A stretch of DNA of 64,000 bases. It comes from Paraburkholderia elongata (lineage in GTDB: Bacteria; Pseudomonadota; Gammaproteobacteria; Burkholderiales; Burkholderiaceae). Of the stretch, positions 35,979-45,138 are shown in pieces. The first letter of the stretch is position 1. Each line of letters starts with the position of its first letter. Made by a program: the position numbers and the translations under genes. The notes beneath the pieces were generated by a model. The model was given only the letters and a program-made list of their open reading frames with translations, was not told the origin of the DNA and ran no database searches. The DNA lies in contig NZ_WOEZ01000180.1 in assembly GCF_013177735.1 (NCBI RefSeq), positions 1 to 64,000 on the forward strand, given 5' to 3'.

Positions 35979-36010
35979 AGCCGTTCAGCGCTTTTCGCGC
36001 TAAACGGCTG
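35979..36010. terminator. Hairpin downstream of gpsA
   Basis: AGCCGTT-CAGCGC-TTTTC-GCGCT-AAACGGCT forms a long interrupted stem just beyond the gpsA stop. No long T run follows on the minus strand, so termination strength is uncertain. Confidence 0.55.
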
Positions 36011-36021
36011 AAAGACAAGAC

Positions 36022-37020
36022 TTATTCTGCCTTCGAATCGCGCCGCAGCAAGGCGCTGACGGCGTCGCGGGGCGCTACACCGTCGAACAGCACGGCGCAG
36101 ACTGCCTGCGTGATCGGCATCTCGATCGCATGAGTGCGAGCAATTGCCAGTACGGCTTGCGCACAACGCACGCCCTCGGCCACGTGACCGAGGCCGCCGA
36201 GGATGTCGTCGAGCGTACGGCCCGCGGCGAGTTGCACGCCGACCGTGCGATTGCGAGACAGATCGCCCGTGGCGGTCAGGATCAGATCGCCCAGGCCGGT
36301 CAAACCGGTGAACGTCTCCGCCCGTCCGCCAAGCGTCACGCCGAGGCGCGACATTTCCGCCAGGCCACGCGTGATCAGCGCCGCGCGCGCATTGAGACCG
36401 AGGCCGAGGCCATCGGAAATACCTGTGGCAATCGCCAGCACGTTCTTCACCGCGCCGCCCACTTCCACGCCGACGATGTCGTCGCCGGTATAGATGCGCA
36501 TGGCGCCATGATGGAACGCGGCAACTGTGCGCTCGCGGCATGCCAATGACGTACTCGCGATCGTCAACGCGACCGGCAAGCCCTGCCCGACTTCGCGCGC
36601 GAAGCTTGGACCCGACAGCACGCCGTTGCTGCCATGCCCCGGCAGTTCAGCCGCGACCACCTGATGCGGCAACAACTGCGAGTCGGCTTCGAAGCCCTTG
36701 CACAACCACACCACGTGCGCCGGCACTTTGCCCGCGTCGTGCATTGCCCGGAACAGACCCCGCAGGCCGGCGACGGGCGTCGCCACGACGCATAACGCGT
36801 CGTCGGCGAGCGCATGGTCGAGCGCTGCGTTCAGGTCGGCTTCGTAGCGAAGGGACGGCGACAAAGCAACGCCCGCCAGATAGCGGGCGTTTTCGCGCGA
36901 AGCGGAGAGATCGGCGATGAGCGCGGGTTCGCGCGCCCACAGCACCGTGTCGTGCCGCGCGGCCAGGTGGCCGGCGAGGGCTGTGCCCCATGCACCGGCG
37001 CCGAGGACAGCAACCTTCAT
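36022..37020 (-). CDS. gpsA: Glycerol-3-phosphate dehydrogenase [NAD(P)+]
   Basis: A 332-residue cytoplasmic enzyme making sn-glycerol-3-phosphate for phospholipids. N-terminal Rossmann motif VAVLGAGAWGTALAGHLA; ATPVAGLRGLF and LCKGFE; GVLSGPSFAREVGQGLPVALTIAS; the catalytic Lys and helical domain with GGAVKNVLAIATGISDGLGLGLNARAALITRGLAEM; GLTGLGDLILTATGDLSRNR. Start M at 37020. Third in a minus-strand series secB-gpsA, with grxC and a rhodanese upstream. Confidence 0.96.
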   Translation of the reverse strand: MKVAVLGAGAWGTALAGHLAARHDTVLWAREPALIADLSASRENARYLAGVALSPSLRYEADLNAALDHALADDALCVVATPVAGLRGLFRAMHDAGKVPAHVVWLCKGFEADSQLLPHQVVAAELPGHGSNGVLSGPSFAREVGQGLPVALTIASTSLACRERTVAAFHHGAMRIYTGDDIVGVEVGGAVKNVLAIATGISDGLGLGLNARAALITRGLAEMSRLGVTLGGRAETFTGLTGLGDLILTATGDLSRNRTVGVQLAAGRTLDDILGGLGHVAEGVRCAQAVLAIARTHAIEMPITQAVCAVLFDGVAPRDAVSALLRRDSKAE

Positions 37021-37041
37021 AGCCGGCACCGAACGGACGCG

Positions 37042-37512
37042 TTAATGCGTGACGCCGCTTTGCGTCGCGCCATCCTGGCCGCCCATTTGCGCGAGACGTT
37101 GCTCGTACAGCGCCTGGAAGTTAATCTCGGCGAGGTGGATCGGCGGGAAGCCTGCGCGGGTGATCGCGTCGGCGATGTTCGAGCGCAGATACGGGAACAG
37201 GATCGTCGGGCAGGCAATGCCGACCAGCGGATCGATCTGTTCAGCCGGAATGTTGCGGATATCGAAAATGCCGGCTTGCTTGGCTTCGATCAGAAACGCA
37301 ACCTTGTCCGACACCTTGGCCGTGACCGTGCCCGTCACGAGGATTTCGAACACGGTGTCGGCGAGGCGCTCGGCCTTCACGTCGACTTCGACTTCGACCG
37401 ACGGCATTTCCTGCTCGAGGAAGATGCCCGGCGAATTCGGCTGCTCGAGCGACATGTCCTTCAGGTAGATGCGCTGGATATTGAAGAACGGCTGGTTATT
37501 CTCGTCGGACAT
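37042..37512 (-). CDS. secB: Preprotein translocase chaperone SecB
   Basis: A 156-residue export chaperone that keeps precursors unfolded and hands them to SecA. The sequence FFNIQRIYLKDMSLEQPNSPGIFLEQ and the strands AKVSDKVAFLIEAKQAGIFDIRNIPAEQIDPLVGIACPTILFPYLRSNIADAITRAGFPPIHLAEINF are diagnostic. Start MSDENN at 37512. Directly downstream of grxC, as in many Proteobacteria (grxC-secB-gpsA). Confidence 0.96.
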   Translation of the reverse strand: MSDENNQPFFNIQRIYLKDMSLEQPNSPGIFLEQEMPSVEVEVDVKAERLADTVFEILVTGTVTAKVSDKVAFLIEAKQAGIFDIRNIPAEQIDPLVGIACPTILFPYLRSNIADAITRAGFPPIHLAEINFQALYEQRLAQMGGQDGATQSGVTH

Positions 37513-37675
37513 GATTGAGTGATTCCCTGATAGGTATGCATGGCGGCGGCCCATGGCTTCACGGGCCGCCAGATCGTTGCGGCGCATCGCCTGCCCTCGA
37601 AGGTGTCCTTGAAGGGCCAGCATGCGCCGACTTGTATTTCACCCGCCCCATTCACGCGCCGGCCGGCGCGTGAAT

Positions 37676-37936
37676 TCAGGCAGCTTCGAGCAGAGGCATC
37701 AAACCGCCCGCGCGATCGAGCGCGGACAGGTCATCGTACCCGCCGACATGCGTCTCGCCGATGAACACCTGCGGCACCGTACGGCGACCGGTCCGGGTCA
37801 TCATTTCTTCACGACGGGCCGGCTCTTTGTCGATCAGTACCTTTTCAACGTGCTCGACGCCGCGCGACTTTAAAAGACGTTCGGCCATCTGGCAATACGG
37901 GCACACCTGCGTGCTGTACATGATCACTTTGTTCAC
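37676..37936 (-). CDS. grxC: Glutaredoxin 3
   Basis: An 86-residue glutaredoxin with dithiol active site CPYC (TQVCPYCQMAERLL), the GSH-binding TVPQVFIGETHVGGYDDL, and the family length. GTG 37936 is the start, with AAGGAG 7 nt upstream; its GTGA overlaps the stop of the rhodanese gene by 4 bp, a coupling arrangement. Reduces disulphides with glutathione, made by gshA/gshB in this window. Confidence 0.95.
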   Translation of the reverse strand: MNKVIMYSTQVCPYCQMAERLLKSRGVEHVEKVLIDKEPARREEMMTRTGRRTVPQVFIGETHVGGYDDLSALDRAGGLMPLLEAA

Positions 37937-38358
37937 TTGGCTGCTCCTTGTTTCACAACCGGCATACCGGCCTTCTGCCAGGCGTCGACACCGCCTTCGA
38001 GAACATGGACTTCCGCGTATCCAGCATCTTGCACGATACGCGCTGCCTTGTTCGACTGCTGGCCGGTCTGGCACACCAGCAGCACCGGGTTGCTCTTGTT
38101 CTTCACGAGTTGCGCGACTTTCGCCTGCAACTCTGCAAATTCAAGGTGCCGTGCCGCGGGCAGATGACCCTTGGCAAAGTCGGCGGACGGACGCAGATCA
38201 ATGACCGCCGCATTGCGCCGGTTGATCAGTTGGGTCGCTTCAGCGGCCGACAGGCCGCCACGGCCACGCCGGCTGATCGTCGGCCACAGCAGCAACCCAC
38301 CGGAGATGAGGACGATTGCGATCAGTACAAGGTTTGTGTAATCAGTGAAAAACTTCAC
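37933..38358 (-). CDS. Rhodanese-domain membrane protein
   Basis: A 141-residue protein: one helix at about 8-27 (LVLIAIVLISGGLLLWPTI) and a rhodanese domain with INRRNAAVIDLRPSADFAKGHLPAARHLEFAEL and the active-site loop VLLVCQTGQQSNKAARIV (Cys present). The GTG at 38358 gives the family start KFFTDYTNLVLI. First gene of the rhodanese-grxC-secB-gpsA run; likely a sulphur carrier/transferase. Confidence 0.88.
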   Translation of the reverse strand: MKFFTDYTNLVLIAIVLISGGLLLWPTISRRGRGGLSAAEATQLINRRNAAVIDLRPSADFAKGHLPAARHLEFAELQAKVAQLVKNKSNPVLLVCQTGQQSNKAARIVQDAGYAEVHVLEGGVDAWQKAGMPVVKQGAAK

Positions 38359-38495
38359 GGAAAATCCGCCGAAAAAGAGAGAAATCGAAAAGGGCAATGC
38401 AGCCATTATAAAATAACCGTCTGACGCGATGGCGACGCTCCTCTAGAGGACCCTCGCAACGCTTTACCGCTTCCTTACTACCGACCGGCAATCTC

Positions 38496-39242
38496 ATGTA
38501 CAAACTCGTTCTCATCCGCCACGGCGAATCGACGTGGAACAAGGAAAACCGCTTCACGGGCTGGGTCGACGTCGACCTGACCGAGCAGGGCAATCGCGAA
38601 GCGCAGCAAGCGGGCGTGCTGCTGAAGGAATCGGGCTACACGTTCGATATCGCCTACACGTCGGTGCTCAAGCGCGCGATCCGCACCTTGTGGCACGTGC
38701 AGGATCAGATGGATCTGATGTATCTGCCGGTCGTGCATTCGTGGCGTCTGAACGAGCGCCACTACGGCGCGCTGTCCGGTCTGAACAAGGCGGAAACCGC
38801 CGCCAAGTTCGGCGACGAACAGGTGCTGGTCTGGCGCCGCAGCTACGACACACCGCCGCCGGCGCTCGATCCGTCGGACGAACGCGCGCCCTACAGTGAT
38901 CCGCGCTACGCCAAGGTGCCGCGCGAGCAATTGCCGCTCACCGAGTGCCTGAAAGACACCGTCGCGCGCGTTCTGCCGTTGTGGAACGAGTCGATTGCGC
39001 CGGCCATCAAATCGGGCCGCAAGGTCGTGATCGCCGCGCACGGCAACTCGATCCGCGCCATGGTGAAGTATCTCGACAATATTTCGGATGAAGACATCGT
39101 CGGCCTGAATATCCCGAACGGCGTGCCGCTCGTCTATGAACTCGACGAAAATCTGAAGCCGATCAAGCACTATTATCTGGGCGACCAGGACGCGATTGCA
39201 AAGGCGCAAGCCGCTGTGGCCAAGCAAGGCAAGGCCGCCTAA
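38496..39242 (+). CDS. gpmA: 2,3-bisphosphoglycerate-dependent phosphoglycerate mutase
   Basis: A 248-residue glycolytic enzyme interconverting 3- and 2-phosphoglycerate. Catalytic motif LVLIRHGESTWNKENRFTGWVDVDL with phospho-His at residue 8 region; RRSYDTPPP, ALTECLKDT-type LPLTECLKDTVARVLPLWN, and VVIAAHGNSIRAMVKYL with the second His. Full length, well conserved. Divergent from the rhodanese operon; the following 300 bp to ctpA hold only short inverted repeats. Confidence 0.97.
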   Translation: MYKLVLIRHGESTWNKENRFTGWVDVDLTEQGNREAQQAGVLLKESGYTFDIAYTSVLKRAIRTLWHVQDQMDLMYLPVVHSWRLNERHYGALSGLNKAETAAKFGDEQVLVWRRSYDTPPPALDPSDERAPYSDPRYAKVPREQLPLTECLKDTVARVLPLWNESIAPAIKSGRKVVIAAHGNSIRAMVKYLDNISDEDIVGLNIPNGVPLVYELDENLKPIKHYYLGDQDAIAKAQAAVAKQGKAA

Positions 39243-39546
39243 CGCCGCTCTTGAGCCGCCGCCCTGCTGAGGAAAAACAGCAGGGTTGCGGCAAACGGGC
39301 CGCGCCGACCGGCGATACATACCGGCCGGCGCGGCCCACATCGCCCGAGCGCGCCTTTCTGGCCACCGTACTACTGTTACCGCACATTACTTCACCACCG
39401 CAGCGCCGATCACACGAACCAGGCCCGGCCCATGCTGTCGAATTACGATTACCAGCGCTGCGCCCTGACTGGGCGGGTGTGCAGTTATACTTGTCCGTCC
39501 CCACCTCTATCGACGCTGCCACGCGCTTCCGACCGCAACAGACTCT

Positions 39547-41127
39547 ATGCGAAAGAACCTGAAAAATATCGGCCTGATTGCCGCGGGCCTTGCTACTGGC
39601 GTTTTCGCCACCCTGCAACTGTCCGCCTCGGCCCAGCAACCCGCCAGCGCCGCCTCGAGCGCCGTTGCACCGTTGCCGCTGGACCAACTCAGGCTCTTTG
39701 CCGAGGTTTTCGGGCAAATCAAGCATGAATACGTCGAACCGGTCGACGATAAGAAGCTCCTCACCGCCGCGATCAAGGGCATGGTGTCGAGCCTCGACCC
39801 GCATTCGTCGTATCTAGACAAGACCGATTACGAAGAACTGCAGGAGCAGACCAAGGGTCGCTTCGCAGGTCTCGGCATCGAAATTTCGTCTGAAGACGGC
39901 CTGATCAAGGTGATCTCGCCGATTGAAGACACGCCTGCATTCCGCGCCGGCATCCGTCCGGGCGACCTGATCACCCGCATCAACGACAAACCCGTGCGCG
40001 GCATGACGCTCGACCAGGCCGTCAAGCAGATGCGCGGCGATCCGGGCACCAAGGTCACGCTCACTATCTTCCGCAAGACCGACGACCGTACGTTCCCGCT
40101 CACGGTGACGCGCGCGATCATCAAGGTTCAGTCGGTCAAGATGAAGATCCTGGCGCCGGGCTACGCGTATGTCCGCATCACCAGCTTCCAGGAACGCACC
40201 ACGCCTGATCTGGCCGCCAAACTGCAGGACATCGCCCGTCAACAGCCGAACCTGAAGGGTCTCGTGCTCGACCTGCGCAATAACGGCGGCGGTCTGCTGC
40301 AAAGCGCAGTCGGCGTTGCCGGCGCGTTCCTGCCGCCGAATTCGGTCGTGGTGTCCACCAACGGACAGATTCCGGATTCGAAGCAGGTCTATCGCGATAC
40401 GTACGATAACTACCGCCTGCAATCGTTCGACAGCGATCCGCTGAAAGACGAAGCGCCGATCTTCAAGACTGTGCCGATGATCGTGCTGACCAACGCCTAC
40501 TCGGCGTCGGCTTCGGAAATCGTCGCGGGCGCGCTGCAGGATCAGCATCGTGCGCTGATCGTCGGCAAGACCACGTTCGGCAAGGGCTCAGTGCAAACTG
40601 TCCGTCCGATGACGGCCGAAACGGCCCTGCGTCTGACCACGGCGTACTACTACACGCCGAGCGGCCGTTCGATCCAGAACAAGGGCATCCGTCCTGACAC
40701 CGCGGTCGATCAATACGCGGAAGGCGATCCGGACGACGCACTGGTTACCCGCGAAGTCGACTACTCGAACCACCTTGCGAACACGCAGGATCCGAACGAG
40801 AAGAAGGAAGCGGAACAGCGCGAAACGGAGCGCATGGACCAACTGCGCCAGCTTGAAGAGCAGAACGACAAGAAGACGCCGGAACAGCGTCAGAAGGATC
40901 GTGAGCGCAAGCCGGTCGAGTTCGGTTCGACCGACGACTTCATGCTGACGCAGGCGCTGAACAAGCTGGAAGGCAAGCCGGTGATGGAATCGAAGTCGCT
41001 GACCGAGCGGCGTCTGGCGCAGAACAAGCCGGCAGCGTCGGCGTCCGCACCGGTCGCGGTGAAGCCGACACAACCGGTGCCGGGCGCATCGGCCCCGGCC
41101 TCGGCGCCTGCCGCGCAAAGCAACTAA
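39547..41127 (+). CDS. ctpA: S41-family C-terminal processing peptidase
   Basis: A 526-residue periplasmic serine protease. Signal region 1-30; PDZ domain at about 95-180 (GRFAGLGIEISSEDGLIKVISPIEDTPAFRAGIRPGDLITRINDKPV); catalytic domain with VRITSFQERTTPDLAAKL, LVLDLRNNGGGLLQSAVGVAGAFL, the nucleophile in NAYSASASEIVAGALQDQHRA and the Lys in GKTTFGKGSVQTVRP. A charged coiled region (410-465) and an Ala/Pro-rich tail follow. Members trim or degrade periplasmic and peptidoglycan-associated proteins. Confidence 0.94.
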   Translation: MRKNLKNIGLIAAGLATGVFATLQLSASAQQPASAASSAVAPLPLDQLRLFAEVFGQIKHEYVEPVDDKKLLTAAIKGMVSSLDPHSSYLDKTDYEELQEQTKGRFAGLGIEISSEDGLIKVISPIEDTPAFRAGIRPGDLITRINDKPVRGMTLDQAVKQMRGDPGTKVTLTIFRKTDDRTFPLTVTRAIIKVQSVKMKILAPGYAYVRITSFQERTTPDLAAKLQDIARQQPNLKGLVLDLRNNGGGLLQSAVGVAGAFLPPNSVVVSTNGQIPDSKQVYRDTYDNYRLQSFDSDPLKDEAPIFKTVPMIVLTNAYSASASEIVAGALQDQHRALIVGKTTFGKGSVQTVRPMTAETALRLTTAYYYTPSGRSIQNKGIRPDTAVDQYAEGDPDDALVTREVDYSNHLANTQDPNEKKEAEQRETERMDQLRQLEEQNDKKTPEQRQKDRERKPVEFGSTDDFMLTQALNKLEGKPVMESKSLTERRLAQNKPAASASAPVAVKPTQPVPGASAPASAPAAQSN

Positions 41128-41137
41128 GCAGCAAACC

Positions 41138-41178
41138 CTATGTGTCTTCGCAACCGAACAGGCTGCGAAGACACATAG
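41138..41178. repeat. Perfect 15-bp inverted repeat after ctpA
   Basis: CTATGTGTCTTCGCA (41138-41152) is matched by TGCGAAGACACATAG (41164-41178) around 11 nt. No T run follows; it could still stabilise the ctpA mRNA end or act as a weak terminator. Confidence 0.7.
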
Positions 41179-41325
41179 CAGTACACGCTGCAGCCCACAT
41201 TGCTCCACGTGCGATACCTAGCACCAGCACGAACACCCGCTCCCCCGCGCGATTAAAATAACGAAACCGCGCACGGCAGACCACCGGTCCTGCATTTCAT
41301 TGCGCGACACTCCATGCGCCCCGCC

Positions 41326-42084
41326 ATGAATGACGATCAACTCCTCCGCTATTCCCGCCATATCCTCGTCGACGAAATCGGCATCGAGGCGCAGCAGCGC
41401 TTTATCGACGCGCACGCGATCATCGTCGGCGCGGGCGGGCTGGGGTCGCCTGCAGCGATGTATCTGGCGGCGGCAGGCGTCGGCCGCTTGACGCTGGTCG
41501 ATGCCGATACGGTCGACCTGACCAATCTGCAGCGGCAGATTCTGCACGTAACGGCGTCGCTCGGGCGCAAGAAGGTGGAGTCCGGGCGCGACGCGATCGC
41601 CCAGATCAATCCTGAGGTGGTGGTGAACGCGGTCGCCGAACGCGTCGACGATGCCTGGCTCGATCGCGAGGTGCCGCACGCCACCGTCGTGCTCGATTGC
41701 ACCGATAACTTCGCGACGCGCCACGCGATCAATCGGGCCTGCGTGAAACATGGTGTGCCGTTGGTGTCGGGTGCGGCATTGCGCTTCGACGGCCAGATCA
41801 GCACCTTCGATTTCCGCGACGCCGCGTCGCCCTGCTACGCATGCGTGTTCCCTGAAGATCAACCGTTCGAGGAAGTCGCGTGCTCGACCATGGGCGTGTT
41901 TGCGCCCACGGTCGGCATCATCGGTTCAATGCAAGCCGCTGAAGCGCTGAAAGTGATCGGCGAAATCGGCACGCCGCTGGTGGGCCGGCTCACGATGCTC
42001 GATTCGCTGCGCATGGAATGGAACACGATGCGCATTGCGCGCCAGCCGGATTGTCCGGTGTGCGGGGAACGGCATCAGGCCTGA
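41326..42084 (+). CDS. moeB: MoeB/ThiF-family adenylyltransferase
   Basis: A 252-residue E1-like enzyme that adenylates the C-terminal Gly of MoaD or ThiS for sulphur transfer. ATP-binding loop VGAGGLGSPAAMYLAAAGVGRLTLVDAD, DLTNLQRQILH, catalytic LDCTDNFATRHAINRACV, and zinc Cys pairs in CYACVFPE and CPVCGE. Start MNDDQLL chosen; an ATG four codons earlier (41314) is equally open. Target (molybdopterin or thiamine) cannot be told apart from sequence alone. Confidence 0.9.
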   Translation: MNDDQLLRYSRHILVDEIGIEAQQRFIDAHAIIVGAGGLGSPAAMYLAAAGVGRLTLVDADTVDLTNLQRQILHVTASLGRKKVESGRDAIAQINPEVVVNAVAERVDDAWLDREVPHATVVLDCTDNFATRHAINRACVKHGVPLVSGAALRFDGQISTFDFRDAASPCYACVFPEDQPFEEVACSTMGVFAPTVGIIGSMQAAEALKVIGEIGTPLVGRLTMLDSLRMEWNTMRIARQPDCPVCGERHQA

Positions 42085-42104
42085 GTCCAGGCAAGACGCC
42101 GAAT

Positions 42105-42134
42105 GAAAAACGCCGCACGGTGTGCGGCGTTTTC
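42105..42134. terminator. Bidirectional terminator, moeB/ptsI
   Basis: AAAAACGCCGCAC and GTGCGGCGTTTT form a tight stem with A and T flanks between the convergent genes. Confidence 0.88.
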
Positions 42135-42160
42135 CGTATGAACTTAACCGGCTTTCAGTT

Positions 42161-43909
42161 TCAAGCCAGCACCACACGCTTGAGCGCCGCCTGCACTTCT
42201 TCCGGTTCGAACGAAGCCAGCACGTCGGCCACCGGCTTCTCGAGCGTCTTCAGATGCGAGCGCAGCACTTCCTGCTTGACCACCAGCAACTGGCTCGGAT
42301 GCATCGAAAACTCGGTCAGGCCCATGCCGAGCAACAGACGCGTCAACGCCGGATCGCCCGCCATTTCGCCGCACACCGACACCGGCACGCCCGCCCGCTT
42401 CGCCTCGCGCAGCGTGAACGCGATCAGATGCAGCACCGCTGGATGCAGCGGATCGTACAGATGCGCGACCGAGTTATCCGCACGATCGATCGCAAGCGTG
42501 TACTGGATCAGATCGTTAGTGCCGATCGACAGGAAATCGAGCCGCTTGAGAAACAGCGGCAACGCAATCGCGGCGGCCGGAATCTCGATCATCGCGCCGA
42601 CCTGCACGTTCGGATCGTAGGCGATGCCGGCATCGTCCAGCTGACGCTTGGCTTCACGAATCAGATCGAGCGTCTGATCGATCTCCTGCGCGTGCGCGAG
42701 CATCGGAATCAGAATCTTCACCTTGCCGAACGCCGACGCGCGAAGAATAGCGCGCAGTTGCGTCAGGAACATCTGCGGCTCCGAGAGGCTCCAGCGAATC
42801 GCTCTGAGCCCCAAGGCAGGGTTCGGTGCGGTTTCGTAGCCGTCGCCCCCGGCCATCGAATCGAGCGGCTTGTCGGCGCCGACGTCGATCGTACGGATCG
42901 TCACCGGCAAGCCGTTCATCAACTCGACCGCGCGACGGTAGGCAGCAAACTGCTCTTCCTCTTCCGGCAAGTGGTGCTTGTGATTCATGAACAGGAATTC
43001 GGTGCGGAACAGACCCACACCGGTCGCGCCCGAATCGACCGCGGCGCGCGCGTCCTCTGGCAATTCAATGTTCGCGCACAGTTCGATGCGTGTGCCGCAC
43101 AGCGTCTGCGTGGGCGAAAACTTCAGCCGTTGCAGCTTGCGCTGCTCAAGCGCTTTTTCGCTCTGACGGTATGAATATTCTTCCAGCACGATCGGCGCGG
43201 GATCGACGATCACAATGCCGTGATCGCCATCGACAATGATCAGGTCGTCCTGCCGGATCAGCTGGCTCGCATGCTGCACGCCGACCGCAGCCGGAATGCC
43301 GAGGCTGCGCGCGACGATCGCCGTGTGCGAAGTCCGCCCGCCGAGATCGGTGACGAAACCCTGAAACGTTTGTGTTTTGAACTGCATCATGTCGGCCGGC
43401 GCGATGTCGTGCGCGACCACGATCATCTCGTCGCAGGTACCGTGCACACCGTTCACCAGCGCCCCCGACGCGCCGGCGAGCGCCTTCAGCACACGCTCCA
43501 CCACCTGTTCGATGTCGGCTTTGCGCTCGCGCAGGTATTCGTCTTCGATATCGTCGAAATGGCGCGACAGGCGCTCGAGTTGTTCGGTCAGCGCCCACTC
43601 GACGTTGTAGCGGCGCGTGCGGATCAGGTCGATGGTTTCCTGCACGAGCATCGCATCGTTCAGGATCATTGAATGAACGTCGATGAACGCGCCCATTTCG
43701 CTCGGCGCATCCGCGGCGAGATCGGCGCGCAACGCGTCGAGCTCATAGTGCACATGTTGCTGGGCCACGCGAAAGCGCTCGATCTCGCCCTCGATCTGGG
43801 CGGGTTCGATCAGATAGTGGTCTACGTCAAGTGCTGCCGGGGCGATCAGATAAGCCCGCCCGATGGCGATACCGCGTGACACGGGAATTCCATGCAGCGT
43901 GAAGGACAC
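42161..43909 (-). CDS. ptsI: PTS phosphoenolpyruvate-protein phosphotransferase (Enzyme I)
   Basis: A 582-residue Enzyme I that autophosphorylates from PEP and passes phosphate to HPr. Phospho-His region LGGRTSHTAIVARSLGIPAAVG; PEP site VTIRTIDVGADKPLDSM; NPALGLRAIRWSLSEPQMF; and C-terminal LSIGTNDLIQYTLAIDRADN plus VSVCGEMAGDP. The GTG at 43909 is preferred over GTG 43915 because GGAGG lies 5 nt before it. With ptsH and EIIA(Man) it forms an incomplete PTS that in this group acts in regulation rather than sugar uptake. Confidence 0.95.
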   Translation of the reverse strand: MSFTLHGIPVSRGIAIGRAYLIAPAALDVDHYLIEPAQIEGEIERFRVAQQHVHYELDALRADLAADAPSEMGAFIDVHSMILNDAMLVQETIDLIRTRRYNVEWALTEQLERLSRHFDDIEDEYLRERKADIEQVVERVLKALAGASGALVNGVHGTCDEMIVVAHDIAPADMMQFKTQTFQGFVTDLGGRTSHTAIVARSLGIPAAVGVQHASQLIRQDDLIIVDGDHGIVIVDPAPIVLEEYSYRQSEKALEQRKLQRLKFSPTQTLCGTRIELCANIELPEDARAAVDSGATGVGLFRTEFLFMNHKHHLPEEEEQFAAYRRAVELMNGLPVTIRTIDVGADKPLDSMAGGDGYETAPNPALGLRAIRWSLSEPQMFLTQLRAILRASAFGKVKILIPMLAHAQEIDQTLDLIREAKRQLDDAGIAYDPNVQVGAMIEIPAAAIALPLFLKRLDFLSIGTNDLIQYTLAIDRADNSVAHLYDPLHPAVLHLIAFTLREAKRAGVPVSVCGEMAGDPALTRLLLGMGLTEFSMHPSQLLVVKQEVLRSHLKTLEKPVADVLASFEPEEVQAALKRVVLA

Positions 43910-43974
43910 GCGCACCTCCTCTAGTTGTGTGATGCCGCGGCAAACCGCTGCAATGCTCTCAGACTCTCATTGTC

Positions 43975-43980
43975 ATTATA
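43975..43980 (-). promoter_or_regulatory. Possible -10 element of a ptsI promoter
   Basis: A perfect TATAAT on the minus strand 66-71 bp upstream of the ptsI start. The -35 is weak (TACTTG at 16 bp). It would give ptsI expression beyond the hairpin that follows ptsH. No gene is seen between ptsH and ptsI. Confidence 0.35.
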
Positions 43981-44155
43981 AATTCCGCGCCCTTTGCAAG
44001 TACGCCGGGGCTGTGTGCAGCGCAGCACGAAATACCGTAACCGACCACGACAATGCGCCTTCATCCGCCTTGCGTTCCGGCAACGTCCTCCACGCGCCGC
44101 CGGCACTACCGGTTCATGCGCCCTCTCACAGTTCATGCCCCGATTGTCACGCGCT

Positions 44156-44190
44156 AAAAAAAATGCCGCGGACAGCCGCGGCATTTTGCT
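44156..44190 (-). terminator. Terminator between ptsH and ptsI
   Basis: ATGCCGCGG-ACAG-CCGCGGCAT is a perfect stem followed on the minus strand by a run of eight Ts, a strong intrinsic terminator immediately after ptsH, so ptsI probably depends on partial read-through or its own promoter. Confidence 0.88.
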
Positions 44191-44213
44191 TCAGGCAAGG
44201 GGAACGCGTGAAT

Positions 44214-44483
44214 TCACTGACCTTCGCCGAATTTATCGGCAATCAGTTTCAACAATGCGTCCATTGCTTCTTTTTCGTCGGAGCCTTCCGTTTCGATCAG
44301 CACCGTGCTGCCTATACCCGCGGCCAGCATCATTACACCCATGATGCTCTTGGCATTGATACGGCGGCCATTGCGGCTCATCCAGATTTCTGCCTGGTAG
44401 TTGCCCGCGAGTTGCGTCAACTTGGCCGACGCGCGCGCGTGCAGCCCCAGCTTGTTCACAATAGTCGTTTCCTGTTGCAGCAT
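44214..44483 (-). CDS. ptsH: HPr phosphocarrier protein
   Basis: An 89-residue HPr: active His15 in NKLGLHARASAKLTQLAGNY and regulatory-site-like region SIMGVMMLAAGIGSTVLIETEG. The Ser46 region is NAKSIMGVMML, with the Ser used by HPr kinase in bacteria that have HprK. Start MLQQE at 44483. Between EIIA(Man) and ptsI. Confidence 0.95.
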   Translation of the reverse strand: MLQQETTIVNKLGLHARASAKLTQLAGNYQAEIWMSRNGRRINAKSIMGVMMLAAGIGSTVLIETEGSDEKEAMDALLKLIADKFGEGQ

Positions 44484-44601
44484 GTGATGGTCCGAAGCGC
44501 GGGTAAGTGTTGTGGTGAAAGGTGAAACTGCAAACCAGTTGCAAACGGGTCGCAACCCGTTCGCAATCGTTTAAAGCCGTGCGATCCGCTTACAACCCGG
44601 C

Positions 44602-45138
44602 TTACAACCCGGTTGGGCCCGCTTTCTGAGTCAGGTCGGCCTCGGGCGGCAAAGCCGACAAACAATCCGCGGAAGCGGCAGCAGCCGCGGCAACAGGCGG
44701 CACAGCCGGTAAACACTCGCAGGACCCCGCGGGAGGCGCAACCGCCGGCGTGGCAGGCCCAATTGCCTGTATGCCCTTGTTGGCCCCAGCGAGCGCTTTG
44801 TCGACCAGCGTGTCGAGCGGTGTCGCGCGATAACAGACCGCGCGCACCAGCATCGGCAGATTGACGCCGCACAGCACGCGGACGTTCGGCACCGAAGCGA
44901 GCCGCCCGGCGATATTCGCCGGCGTGGCGCCGAACATGTCGGTGAGCACGAGTGCGCCGTTTTCTTCCTTGAGCCGCTCGATTTCCGAATGCGCGAACGC
45001 GACCTGCTGCGCGGGATCGCAATCCGGCGATACGTCGATCACGCCGATACGAGCCGGCAAGCCACCGTAGATGTGCGAAATACAATCGCGCAACGCGGTG
45101 GCGAACGGAGCGTGCGCAATGATCAGAATGCCTGCCAT
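44602..45138 (-). CDS. PTS EIIA, mannose-family type
   Basis: A 178-residue EIIA(Man)-like phosphocarrier: phospho-His in GILIIAHAPFATALRDCISHIYGG, then VAFAHSEIERLKEENGALVLTDMFGATPANIAGRLASVPNVRVLCGVNLPMLVRAVCYRATPLDTLVDKALAGANKGI. The Ala/Pro-rich tail after residue 130 is an extra that typical 135-aa members lack. No EIIB/EIIC lies nearby, as usual for this regulatory PTS of Beta-proteobacteria. Start M at 45138. The 347 bp upstream to gshB contain nothing recognisable. Confidence 0.9.
   Translation of the reverse strand: MAGILIIAHAPFATALRDCISHIYGGLPARIGVIDVSPDCDPAQQVAFAHSEIERLKEENGALVLTDMFGATPANIAGRLASVPNVRVLCGVNLPMLVRAVCYRATPLDTLVDKALAGANKGIQAIGPATPAVAPPAGSCECLPAVPPVAAAAAASADCLSALPPEADLTQKAGPTGL

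Noticed and set aside
39263..39340. Inverted repeats after gpmA (CCCTGCTG/CAGCAGGG) as a terminator
   Set aside because: Stem is real but no T tail follows; left out as a defined terminator.
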